From positions 32,041 through 96,040 of the forward strand of contig VGFA01000007.1 of assembly GCA_016869025.1 (NCBI GenBank): a stretch of 64,000 bases of DNA, in the 5' to 3' direction. Every line of letters begins with the position of its first letter. The stretch's first letter is position 1. Source of the DNA: Armatimonadota bacterium. Its GTDB lineage: Bacteria; Sysuimicrobiota; Sysuimicrobiia; Sysuimicrobiales; Humicultoraceae. Position numbers and translations under genes: made by a program. Positions 44,545 to 51,616 of the stretch are shown one piece after another. The notes under the pieces are model-generated. The model made no database searches, had not been told where the DNA came from, and saw nothing but the letters and a program-made list of their open reading frames with translations.

Positions 44545-44962
44545 GCCAACACCTCCGAATGGTGCGGTTCTGCTCTGACGCCAGTTTGTCATCGGAGTTC
44601 GGACGAGGCCATGCCAGCGGGGTTCCTGCTGGGTTGAAATCCGGTCAAGGCCGGCCGGGCAGTCGCGTCGCCGTGCTGATCCTGAATCCGCGGGTGAGGC
44701 ATGGCCGGCGGATGTCCTCTGGACCGGTGCGAAGGGGAATCAAGTAGTAGCAGCGTGAAGGCCCTCCGGCCCGCGCGACGAAGCATCGTCCTGAGATGCG
44801 GGCCTGGTCGTCGCAGCGGGAGGCTTCACGAAGGATGCGGAGGCAGACTGCAAGATTCCGGCCATGGGCGGTGAACCGTGAAAGGCGAGCGGACGAGGGG
44901 GGCATGGGCGGCCTGAGGCCAACAAGTTCTTCCACATGGCCCTGGCGCCAGGGAGTTGAGCG
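44545..44962. other. Gene-free stretch with one nested hairpin
   Basis: No convincing gene on either strand in these 418 bp. GGCCCGC (44768-44774) pairs with GCGGGCC (44798-44804), enclosing a second perfect stem GACGA/TCGTC (44777-44781 / 44786-44790) with loop AGCA. It marks the boundary between core genes and the accessory island. Confidence 0.5.
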
Positions 44963-45154
44963 ATGGCGAAGATCACCTTGAACAGGGAGAGGATCGCCGC
45001 CTTCTGTCGAGAGCATCATGTCCGACGGATGGAGAGGGAGCTATCATTCGTCTTCGGGGGGCGCAAGATCGATCTGCGCACCCCTGAGGATCTCAGCCGG
45101 TATTTCCGGGAGGATGTCCTCAAAGAAGCGCAGGTGCAGTATGCGGAAGGATGA
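44963..45154 (+). pseudogene. MNT nucleotidyltransferase remnant lacking the catalytic segment
   Basis: 63 residues. It begins as an MntA/MNT-type nucleotidyltransferase ([12 protein letters not shown]) but then jumps directly to what is normally the second half ([26 protein letters not shown], and the ending VQYAEG). The strand with the G-S-x-x-R-G and D-x-D catalytic residues, about 35-40 residues in relatives, is missing in frame. It cannot transfer nucleotides. An intact MNT gene follows 58 bp downstream. Whether the peptide is made and does anything is unknown. Confidence 0.75.
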
Positions 45155-45212
45155 GCGACCGGATGCTGGTCCCCACCACCGGCCTGAGCCAGTGCCAAGG
45201 AGGATCGCAGGC

Positions 45213-45527
45213 GTGAGGAAGTTCAGGCGCGCGCGGCCGCCGTTCGAGAAGATTTGCCAGTCCTTGCGAGAACATCTTCCGGTGCTCCAGGCGCGATACG
45301 GGGTCCGGTCGCTTGGCCTGTTCGGTTCCTACGTCCGGGGCGAACAGGAGGCGGGAAGTGACCTCGACATTCTCGTCGAGTACGAGTCCCCTCCCACGTT
45401 CTTCGAATTCATTGATCTGGAGGATCACCTGCGTGAACTCGTGGGGGTCAAGGTCGATCTCGTAATGAAGAGCGCACTGAAGCCCCGCATTGGGGAGCGC
45501 ATCCTTTCCGAACTGGAGCCGGTATGA
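45213..45527 (+). CDS. MNT-domain nucleotidyltransferase (MntA-like antitoxin)
   Basis: 104 residues from GTG 45213, chosen for AAGGAGG at 45197-45203. Catalytic signature LGLFGSYVRGE followed by SDLDILVEY with both metal-binding Asp, then the C-terminal VKVDLVMKSALKPRIGERIL. Proteins of this class are antitoxins that AMPylate a HEPN-type HepT RNase. The HepT start codon overlaps the stop (ATGA), as expected for the pair, but HepT is broken. Confidence 0.88.
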   Translation: MRKFRRARPPFEKICQSLREHLPVLQARYGVRSLGLFGSYVRGEQEAGSDLDILVEYESPPTFFEFIDLEDHLRELVGVKVDLVMKSALKPRIGERILSELEPV

Positions 45528-45577
45528 AGCCCGTTCGCTCGGTTGCGGACTACTTGCGGGACATCCTAGTGTCCTGA
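45524..45577 (+). pseudogene. HepT (DUF86/HEPN) toxin gene, truncated by IS630 insertion
   Basis: MKPVRSVADYLRDIL is the N-terminus of the HepT family and overlaps the antitoxin stop by four bases. After 15 codons the frame enters the left end of the IS element and stops (TGA 45575-45577). Rejoining the sequence across the element (45568 to 46744) gives only [14 protein letters not shown] and a stop at 46786-46788, not HEPN sequence, so the rest of the gene has been lost. Confidence 0.8.
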
Positions 45578-46741
45578 GTCAGAGATCTGTTGTATAATCT
45601 TCCTATGTGGGATACTCTCCAGGGCGATGGCGAATCTATCCCCTGGAGGAGTCCCATGCCCCGCGGCCGTCCGATTCCGCCCTTGACCCTGAGCCCGGAG
45701 GAACAGGAAACGTTGGAGCGCTGGGCGCGGCGCCCGACAAGTGCACAAGCCTTGGCGCAACGAGCCCGCATCGTGTTGGCCTGCGCGGCCGGCAAGCCGA
45801 ACACCGTGGTGGCGAGCACGTATCGGGTCAGTCAGCCCACGGTGGGGAAATGGCGCGCGCGCTTTCTGACGCGCCGCCTCGACGGTCTGCTTGATGAACC
45901 CCGGCCTGGTGCCCCGCGGCGGATCACTGACGCCCACGTGGAACGGGTGCTCACCCTGACGCTGGAGTCGCAGCCGCGAGACGCGACCCACTGGAGTACC
46001 CGGGCGATGGCCGCCGCCTGTGGGCTGAGTCAGAGTGCGGTCAGTCGCATCTGGCGGGCGTTCGCCCTGCAGCCACATCGCACCGAAGTGTTCCAGCTGT
46101 CCAAAGATCCGCTGTTCATCGAGAAGGTCCGCGACATCGTCGGTCTCTATCTGTGTCCGCCGGATCGGGCGCTGGTCTTGTGCGTGGATGAGAAGGCGCA
46201 GATTCAAGCCCTGGATCGCACCCAACCTTTGCTGCCGTTGCGTCCGGGACAGGTGGAGCGTCGCACGCACGACTATCGACGGCACGGCACCACGTCGCTG
46301 TTTGCTGCATTGGACCTCGCGACGGGCACGGTGCTGGGCGAATGCCACCGCCGTTATCGTAGTGTCGAGTTCCGCAAGTTCCTGGCGACGATCGATGCCG
46401 CGGTCCCACCCGCGCTGGACGTGCATCTCATTCTCGACAACTACAGTACGCATAAGACGCCCCTAATCCGCCGCTGGTTTGCCAAACGCCCCCGCTACCA
46501 TCTACACTTCACACCGACGGGAGCCTCGTGGCTCAACCTCGTCGAGCGCTGGTTTGCGGCGCTGACCGAGAAGCAGATCCGCCGCGGGGTCCATCGGAGC
46601 ACCCGGGAGCTCGAAGCCGCGATCAAGACCTATCTCGCCAAATACAATGATCAGCCGAAGCCGTTCGTCTGGACGAAGACGGCGGATGAGATCCTGGCGA
46701 CCATTGCACGATTTTGTCATCGAATCTCTGACTCAGGACAC
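45569..46741 (+). mobile_element. IS630-family insertion sequence, complete (1173 bp)
   Basis: Perfect 18-bp terminal inverted repeats: GTGTCCTGAGTCAGAGAT at 45569-45586 and its reverse complement at 46724-46741. Flanked on both sides by TA (45567-45568 and 46742-46743), the target duplicated by IS630/Tc1-mariner elements. One transposase gene fills the element. Intact ends and open frame suggest recent activity. It sits in the HepT toxin gene. Confidence 0.95.
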
Positions 46742-46744
46742 TAG
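45656..46744 (+). CDS. IS630-family transposase
   Basis: 362 residues from ATG 45656 with GGAGG at 45643-45648. N-terminal helix-turn-helix domains ([14 protein letters not shown]) and DDE catalytic core with Asp178 in LCVDEKAQ, Asp261 in ILDNYSTHK and Glu297 in WLNLVERWF; 35 residues separate the last two, right for the family. The frame runs through the right inverted repeat (...SDSGH), and its TAG stop is made of the target TA plus the first host base, outside the element. Confidence 0.95.
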   Translation: MPRGRPIPPLTLSPEEQETLERWARRPTSAQALAQRARIVLACAAGKPNTVVASTYRVSQPTVGKWRARFLTRRLDGLLDEPRPGAPRRITDAHVERVLTLTLESQPRDATHWSTRAMAAACGLSQSAVSRIWRAFALQPHRTEVFQLSKDPLFIEKVRDIVGLYLCPPDRALVLCVDEKAQIQALDRTQPLLPLRPGQVERRTHDYRRHGTTSLFAALDLATGTVLGECHRRYRSVEFRKFLATIDAAVPPALDVHLILDNYSTHKTPLIRRWFAKRPRYHLHFTPTGASWLNLVERWFAALTEKQIRRGVHRSTRELEAAIKTYLAKYNDQPKPFVWTKTADEILATIARFCHRISDSGH

Positions 46745-46788
46745 TTCTGCGCACCATTAGGCCTCCCGGCAACAAGCAGAGGGGTTAG

Positions 46789-47163
46789 TTCGTACGCTCG
46801 CAGGATCTACGTCCGAACCTAGCCCGAGATGTCCGGAGCTTCCATCGCGAGGAACTGGGGCGTCTCATCGGCAAGCGGACCACGCCAGTTGAAAGCCGTA
46901 CAGAAGACTCTGAGAAAGACCGGGAACGATTCGCACTGGCTCCTTACGTGAAGACGTCCTTGAGGCTCAGGGCTTCATTCCACGGGCGGAGATTTCGTGC
47001 CCGCGTGCGGTCGGATGGCGCCATCCGGCTGAGCCGAAAGCTATACCGAAGCCCATCGGCGTCGGCACACCGGATCGCGAAACGGCCGACGAATGGTTGG
47101 ACCTTTTGGCAATTCGAGCGGGCGCCTGGACAGTGGGTCCCCCTCGACGAGCTGCGGGGGTAG
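46789..47163 (+). pseudogene. RAMA-domain protein remnant
   Basis: The frame is open from 46789 but lacks ATG/GTG until GTG 46948, which gives a 71-residue peptide. That part has DGAIRLSRKLYRSPSASAH, RPTNGWTFWQFER and WVPLDELRG, matching the RAMA (restriction enzyme adenine methylase associated) domain. The upstream translation (SQDLRPNLARDVRSFHREELGRL) may be part of the original, longer protein. RAMA modules are linked to DNA modification and conflict systems. Probably truncated when the HepT/IS region rearranged. Confidence 0.55.
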
Positions 47164-47208
47164 GTAAGGCTGACCCCCGGGTAGCTGACAGCGTTCTGGC
47201 GGGTCTGC

Positions 47209-47337
47209 ATGAAGGAGTTGCCATCAGATGATCCGCGATTGGATCGTTCCTCCGTTCTCCAGTGGCAAGCGCGAGAGTTTGGCCGCGGCGGGTGGCGGGC
47301 CTGGGCTCGATGGGATGCAAATTCCTCGGCCGCGTGA
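47209..47337 (+). CDS. Possible small protein (42 aa)
   Basis: ATG 47209 to TGA 47337, beginning MKELPSDDPRLDRSSVLQWQA and ending WARWDANSSAA. Composition (Trp-rich) is unlike random frames of this GC-rich sequence and it fills the gap between the RAMA remnant and the next gene, but there is no ribosome binding site and no family recognised. Confidence 0.3.
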   Translation: MKELPSDDPRLDRSSVLQWQAREFGRGGWRAWARWDANSSAA

Positions 47338-47462
47338 CGGACCGCGACCGGAGCAACGTGCGTTCTTCCGCGCTCTTCAAGCGGCATCGGGAAAACCGGT
47401 CCGCTTGGTCCGACTCGTCTGCTTGCCGGATTCGTGTGGTTACGGGGGTGGCGACTAGTCCC

Positions 47463-48008
47463 ATGACGATGCGTCATGATCCGGACCTGGAGAGACTTGC
47501 GAAGCCGATCCGCAAGAGGAACGCCACTGAGGAGGAAATCTGCCGCATCGTCGGGCGTCCAGCACAGATCGAGCACATCGGTGAGCACATTGCCAGCAAG
47601 ATCTTTGACATAACGCTGGCAAGGTCGGCGGCGCAAGAGGGGATCGATGGGGTATTCGCCAGCGGGCCGCTCGAAGGCGCAAGCGTCAACATCAAGTGGT
47701 ACGCAAAGGACGAGGGGCTGATAGACCTCAGTATGGGAGTCGTTCCCGACTACTACCTCGTTCTGGCAGGGCCACGGGCAGGTGCAAAGCCATCGAGGGG
47801 AGGTACGCGCCCCTGGCTCATACGCTCTGTCTACCTGCTTGAGGGGCCGAGCCTCCACAAAGCTTTGGAGGCTCGAGGGATCAAGGTGGGCATAGCGACC
47901 AGCGTGCTGAGGGTCCTATGGTGGGATACTGAGATCTTCCCTGAGCCGCGCGGCACCCTCCTGCCACCTTCCGCCAAGCAGCGCCGTCTACTTGCCCTCT
48001 TTGGTTGA
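47463..48008 (+). CDS. Conserved protein, DUF6998-like
   Basis: 181 residues from ATG 47463 (47469 also possible). Recognisable blocks: GRPAQIEHIGEHIASKIFDI, ARSAAQEGIDGVFASGPLEG, VNIKWYAKDEGLIDLS, PDYYLVLAGP and KVGIATSVLRVLWW. They resemble a family I know as DUF6998; the acidic/lysine pattern (Asp ... V-N-I-K-W) recalls nuclease folds but no catalytic role is established. Open sequence continues 200 bp upstream without family features. Lies inside the accessory island. Confidence 0.6.
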   Translation: MTMRHDPDLERLAKPIRKRNATEEEICRIVGRPAQIEHIGEHIASKIFDITLARSAAQEGIDGVFASGPLEGASVNIKWYAKDEGLIDLSMGVVPDYYLVLAGPRAGAKPSRGGTRPWLIRSVYLLEGPSLHKALEARGIKVGIATSVLRVLWWDTEIFPEPRGTLLPPSAKQRRLLALFG

Positions 48009-48109
48009 CATCAGCCTCCGTCACAAACGAGGCGGCAGCGTCGCGCGTCGAATGGTTGGTCGCCTGCAGAGATACGGGAGGTGCGGACCACTTTTGGGCA
48101 GGCCGACGC

Positions 48110-48138
48110 TTGTCCCCGTGCCTCCCGTAGGATAGAAT
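48110..48138 (+). promoter_or_regulatory. Promoter of the wHTH-nucleotidyltransferase gene
   Basis: -35 TTGTCC (48110-48115), 17-bp spacer, -10 TAGAAT (48133-48138). Transcription would start about 48145, three bases before the ATG, so the mRNA would be essentially leaderless; indeed no ribosome binding site precedes the gene. Confidence 0.65.
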
Positions 48139-48178
48139 GTACATGAAATGCGTACACGTGTACATAAAAAGCGTACAC
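48138..48178 (+). repeat. Two 20-bp direct repeats with inverted half-sites (probable operator)
   Basis: TGTACATGAAATGCGTACAC (48138-48157) and TGTACATAAAAAGCGTACAC (48159-48178) have a period of 21 bp, two helical turns. Each contains an inverted pair TGTAC...GTACA. They overlap the transcription start and first codons, the position of an autoregulatory operator. Confidence 0.75.
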
Positions 48179-48813
48179 CCGGACAGCCCCCGCGCCTGCC
48201 CTCACCGCGCCCGCTTGACGCGCTGGCCTCCAAGCCGGCGGTTCGACTGCTCCGCTACCTGGTAACCCATCCCTCCGCGATCACCGGTCGCCAGCTCGCC
48301 AGCGCCGCGGGGGTCCACCACTCTGTCGCACGTCAGGTCTTGGAACGGCTGACCCAAGAGGGTGTGCTCGAGCGACGCCGCGCCGGGAGGGCGTATCTCT
48401 ACTCCCTGAACCGCGACCGCTACGTCGTTACCGAGATTCTGGAGCCGGCCTTCCGCAGCGAGGCGCGATGGTTTGAGCGACTCGGTGAAGAGATCCTAGC
48501 AGCTCTCCGATCGTCAGCGGAGTCCGTCGTCCTGTACGGCAGTTGGGTCCGCGAGGCGGCAACGCCGCGTAGCGATGTTGACCTTATGCTGGTGGTGACA
48601 GATGAGGCCGCACGCGAGACCGTTGGGGGGTGCGTCGACGAACTTCGCGGGCGCCTCGGCGAGCGGTTCGGCCGATTCATCTCAATGATGGTGATGACGG
48701 CCGAAGAGGTACGGGCGAAGCTAGGGGCCGGCGACCAACTGGTGCGGTCGATCGTGAGCGAAGGGCGGGTGCTGGCCGGACGCAGCCTTGCGGAGATCGC
48801 CGTCGGTGGCTAA
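48148..48813 (+). CDS. Winged-helix domain fused to nucleotidyltransferase (MNT)
   Basis: 221 residues. Residues about 20-95 form a MarR/ArsR-like winged helix (AVRLLRYLVTHPSAITGRQLASAAGV and RQVLERLTQEGVLERRRAG); 110-200 form an MNT domain with VVLYGSWVREAATPRSDVDLMLVV, catalytic G-S and D-x-D intact. Such fusions are self-regulating antitoxin-like nucleotidyltransferases. ATG 48148 lies within the operator repeats and just after a TAGAAT -10. An HEPN-like short gene follows 33 bp downstream. Confidence 0.85.
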   Translation: MRTRVHKKRTPGQPPRLPSPRPLDALASKPAVRLLRYLVTHPSAITGRQLASAAGVHHSVARQVLERLTQEGVLERRRAGRAYLYSLNRDRYVVTEILEPAFRSEARWFERLGEEILAALRSSAESVVLYGSWVREAATPRSDVDLMLVVTDEAARETVGGCVDELRGRLGERFGRFISMMVMTAEEVRAKLGAGDQLVRSIVSEGRVLAGRSLAEIAVGG

Positions 48814-48846
48814 GCGCGAAGCGTCCGGTCGATCAGCCCGGCGCAC

Positions 48847-49038
48847 ATGGACCAGGTCAGGCTAATTCGCCAGTTGTTTCCCGGGGACGATGAAGCCAAG
48901 AAGGCATCAAGTCACCTGGCGGCGCTGCTTGATCGCAAGAATACGGTGGAGTACGAAGGGCGCCTGTGTCGGGTGCATGACGCGGAAGCCGCGATCAAGC
49001 ACGCAGAGCGACTGGTGGCATGGGCACGTAGAATCTGA
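48847..49038 (+). CDS. Short HEPN-like protein (possible partner of the MNT gene, maybe truncated)
   Basis: 63 residues. SHLAALLDRKNTVEYEGRLC and AIKHAERLVAWARRI resemble the last two helices of small HEPN proteins that accompany MNT nucleotidyltransferases. The R-x4-6-H RNase motif of HEPN toxins is absent, so either the N-terminal half was lost or it is a non-catalytic HEPN form. No ribosome binding site is evident at ATG 48847. Confidence 0.5.
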   Translation: MDQVRLIRQLFPGDDEAKKASSHLAALLDRKNTVEYEGRLCRVHDAEAAIKHAERLVAWARRI

Positions 49039-49075
49039 CCTCACACTTGTTATCGCGGCCCTGACAGCCTCCCTC

Positions 49076-50197
49076 TTACGTTGAGCGCTTCATCTCTGCG
49101 CCGTATCCTGCCCGGCTATCCGCCACCGCCAGCCGGAGCTCAGGCGCCGCATCGGCGGCGCCGATCGCTTCGAGCAGGAGCTGCGCGTCCGCGCGCGGGA
49201 GTTCGAGCGAAGAGGTCTGCAGGGCTGTGCCCCACTTCTCGTCCTTGCGCCGCAAGAAGGCAAGCCGGGGGATGAATGGCTTGAAGTCGATGGGCGTCGC
49301 AGGACGGGCGATGACCTCGAAGTCAATCCGGTACGGATACTGGCGGTCTGTCCAGGTGTCCTCCGACGACCGATACACGGGTGTGGTGACGATCGCCGCC
49401 GCGCCGAGCCTGTGCGCGCCCTTGATGTAGAAGACCAAGAGGTCGCCGGGCTTGATCTGGTTGATGCGTCCGTAGTTCTCATCGCCCCACCGCCCGCGGC
49501 CCAGGCACGCGAAGTAGTTGTCCATTGAGGTCACCAGCAGCCACTTCCGGCCCGTGCCTGCGGCGAAGTGTTCCAGCACCGTCCGCCGGACGAGTTCGCG
49601 GGCGCGGCGGAACTCCGGCGAGTGGCGCATCTGCCGCCACAGGTGCTCGCGGGCGTGTTGATTAGCGCGGTACGCGTCGGCGATCTCCTTCGTCAGGGGC
49701 AGCACGCCCGGTGACTGCCAGAGGCTCCGAAAGAACCCGTCCAGGTCCCGGGCCAGCGGCTCCTGGAGGCTGCCGGTGAGGGCTACGTTGATCTCGACGT
49801 TCCTGGTCAGGGCGGGGCCGGTGAGGTTCGAGGAGCCGACGACGGCGATGAAGTCTGAGCCGGCGGTGCCCAGGTAGAGCTTGGGGTGGAAGACGCCCTC
49901 CGCGGCGTCCTCCGGGGCGTAGTAGAGCCTGCACTCCCGGTCCGGTGGGGTGTGCAGGGATTCCAGCGCCTCGACCTGGGTCAGCCCGAAGTCGGTCCCT
50001 GCGATCACCTGCAACCGGCGGACGGGTCGCCGCAGCAGGCGCAGTTCGTCCACGCCGCTCTGGCGGACAAAGGCAGATGCGATCCTTACGCTCTCTGAGC
50101 CGCCGAGCAGCGTCTCGAGCGCGGACCGGGTGGCCCCGGCGGTGGGTAGAACCTGAAGGTTCGCCGGCATCGTTGATTGCCTGCCCGCCGGAGACAT
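49076..50197 (-). CDS. PLD-family nuclease fused to an EVE domain
   Basis: 373 residues (ATG 50197; ATG 50170 would remove nine residues). Residues 15-160 are a phospholipase-D-like nuclease with one HKD-type motif: His104 and Lys106 in FHPKLYLG and GSSNLTG (Asn124). Residues about 218-340 are an EVE (PUA-like) domain: KWLLVTSMDNYFACL, IKPGDLLVFYIKG and RKDEKWGTAL. EVE domains read modified bases such as 5-methylcytosine derivatives; PLD nucleases cut DNA. The fusion suggests a modification-dependent restriction enzyme or a defence nuclease. A single HKD per chain implies a dimer. Confidence 0.82.
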   Translation of the reverse strand: MSPAGRQSTMPANLQVLPTAGATRSALETLLGGSESVRIASAFVRQSGVDELRLLRRPVRRLQVIAGTDFGLTQVEALESLHTPPDRECRLYYAPEDAAEGVFHPKLYLGTAGSDFIAVVGSSNLTGPALTRNVEINVALTGSLQEPLARDLDGFFRSLWQSPGVLPLTKEIADAYRANQHAREHLWRQMRHSPEFRRARELVRRTVLEHFAAGTGRKWLLVTSMDNYFACLGRGRWGDENYGRINQIKPGDLLVFYIKGAHRLGAAAIVTTPVYRSSEDTWTDRQYPYRIDFEVIARPATPIDFKPFIPRLAFLRRKDEKWGTALQTSSLELPRADAQLLLEAIGAADAAPELRLAVADSRAGYGAEMKRST

Positions 50198-50252
50198 TCG
50201 GCCTGGGGGGATCCATTCCCCCTACGCCGCAGGCCGCGGATGACCACTTGCC

Positions 50253-50281
50253 TTGACCGTCCGGCATACGGCCGGTACCCT
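50253..50281 (+). promoter_or_regulatory. Promoter of the NRAMP transporter gene
   Basis: -35 TTGACC (50253-50258), exact 17-bp spacer, -10 TACCCT (50276-50281); predicted transcription start about 50288, leaving a ~40-nt leader. Confidence 0.6.
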
Positions 50282-50294
50282 GTAGTCGCAGTTG

Positions 50295-50310
50295 TTTAGA
50301 CACGACTAAG
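50295..50310 (+). promoter_or_regulatory. Candidate metalloregulator operator
   Basis: TTTAGACACGACTAAG is an imperfect palindrome (TTAG/CTAA arms six bases apart) just downstream of the predicted transcription start of the manganese transporter gene, where a DtxR/MntR-family repressor would be expected. The regulator itself is not in the window. Confidence 0.4.
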
Positions 50311-50328
50311 TCCAGGACGCCACTCTGC

Positions 50329-51609
50329 ATGCAGCGTTCCGACAAGGTCACCGTTGAGGCCGCCGGGGACGTGCTTGCCGGCCGAAGCGGGCGGCGAGGT
50401 CTGGCCCGACTCCTGCCGTTTCTCGGCCCGGCGTTCGTCGCCTCGGTCGCCTACGTGGATCCCGGCAATTTCGCCACCAACATCCAGGCGGGCGCGAAGT
50501 TCGGTTTCCTGCTGCTCTGGGTCGTGCTGGCCAGCAACCTGATGGCCATGCTGGTGCAGGCGCTTGCGGCAAAACTGGGCATAGCCACAGGCCGCAACCT
50601 GGCCGAGCTGTGCCGCGAGCAGTTTCCGCGGCCGGTCGTCTGGATCATGTGGGTCCTGATGGAGGTTGTGGCCATGGCCACCGATCTGGCCGAGTTCGTC
50701 GGCGCCGCCGTGGGGTTCTACCTGCTGTTCGGCCTGCCGCTGTTCGCGGCGGGCCTGCTGACCGGCGCGGTCACGTTCCTCATCCTCGCGCTGGAGCGCC
50801 GGGGATTCCGCCCCCTGGAGGTAGTGATAACCGCGTTCGTCGGCATTATCGCCGTCTGCTACCTGATCGAGCTGGGGCTCGAGCGGCCCGCGCTGTCCGA
50901 TGTGTTTGGGGGGCTGCTGCGGCCGCGCTTCGCGGGCGCCGAGAGTGTGCTGCTCGCGACCGGCATTCTGGGAGCCACGGTGATGCCGCACGTCGTGTTC
51001 CTGCACTCGTCGCTGACGCAGCACCGGATCGTGGCCCGGACCGCCCGGCAGGCACGACGTCTGTTCCGGTTTGAGATCGCGGACGTCGTCATTGCCATGG
51101 GCATCGCAGGGCTGGTCAACGCCGCGATGCTGATCATGGCGGCCACCACCTTCTTCGCACATGGGCTGACCGATGTGGGGACCCTCGAGGAGGCCCACCG
51201 CACGCTCATCCCGCTGCTCGGCGGACTGAGCAGCACGGTGTTCGCGGTCTCGCTGCTGGCATCGGGCCTCTCATCGTCGGTGGTGGGCACCATGTCGGGT
51301 CAGGTGATAATGCAGGGCTTCCTGCACCGACGCATCCCGGTGTGGGTCCGGCGGCTGGTGACGATGCTGCCCGCCCTCGTCGTGCTTGGGCTGGGGCTGG
51401 ATCCCACGCGCAGTCTTGTCATCAGTCAGGTAGTGCTCAGTTTCGGGCTGCCGTTTGCCCTTGTCCCGCTGGTCCTGTTCACGCGGCGGCGGGACCTGAT
51501 GGGACCGCTGGCGAACCATCCAATCACGACGGCGGCCACGGTTCTGGTTACGGCGCTCATCGTCTCCCTCAACCTGTTCCTGATCTACCAGGTATTCGCC
51601 GGAGGATGA
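50329..51609 (+). CDS. mntH: NRAMP family divalent metal (Mn2+/Fe2+) transporter
   Basis: 426 residues, eleven predicted membrane helices. The TM1 metal-binding motif is VAYVDPGNFATN (D-P-G-N) and the TM6 motif is GATVMPHVVFLHS (M-P-H), both complete. Imports Mn2+ or Fe2+ with protons. Promoter and a candidate DtxR/MntR operator lie upstream. The universal stress protein gene starts 7 bp after its stop and is likely cotranscribed. Confidence 0.94.
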   Translation: MQRSDKVTVEAAGDVLAGRSGRRGLARLLPFLGPAFVASVAYVDPGNFATNIQAGAKFGFLLLWVVLASNLMAMLVQALAAKLGIATGRNLAELCREQFPRPVVWIMWVLMEVVAMATDLAEFVGAAVGFYLLFGLPLFAAGLLTGAVTFLILALERRGFRPLEVVITAFVGIIAVCYLIELGLERPALSDVFGGLLRPRFAGAESVLLATGILGATVMPHVVFLHSSLTQHRIVARTARQARRLFRFEIADVVIAMGIAGLVNAAMLIMAATTFFAHGLTDVGTLEEAHRTLIPLLGGLSSTVFAVSLLASGLSSSVVGTMSGQVIMQGFLHRRIPVWVRRLVTMLPALVVLGLGLDPTRSLVISQVVLSFGLPFALVPLVLFTRRRDLMGPLANHPITTAATVLVTALIVSLNLFLIYQVFAGG

Positions 51610-51616
51610 TGCGGTT

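Noticed and set aside
45566..46453. 295-codon minus-strand frame within the IS element
   Set aside because: Antisense to a complete DDE transposase and ending at the element's terminus; no motif.
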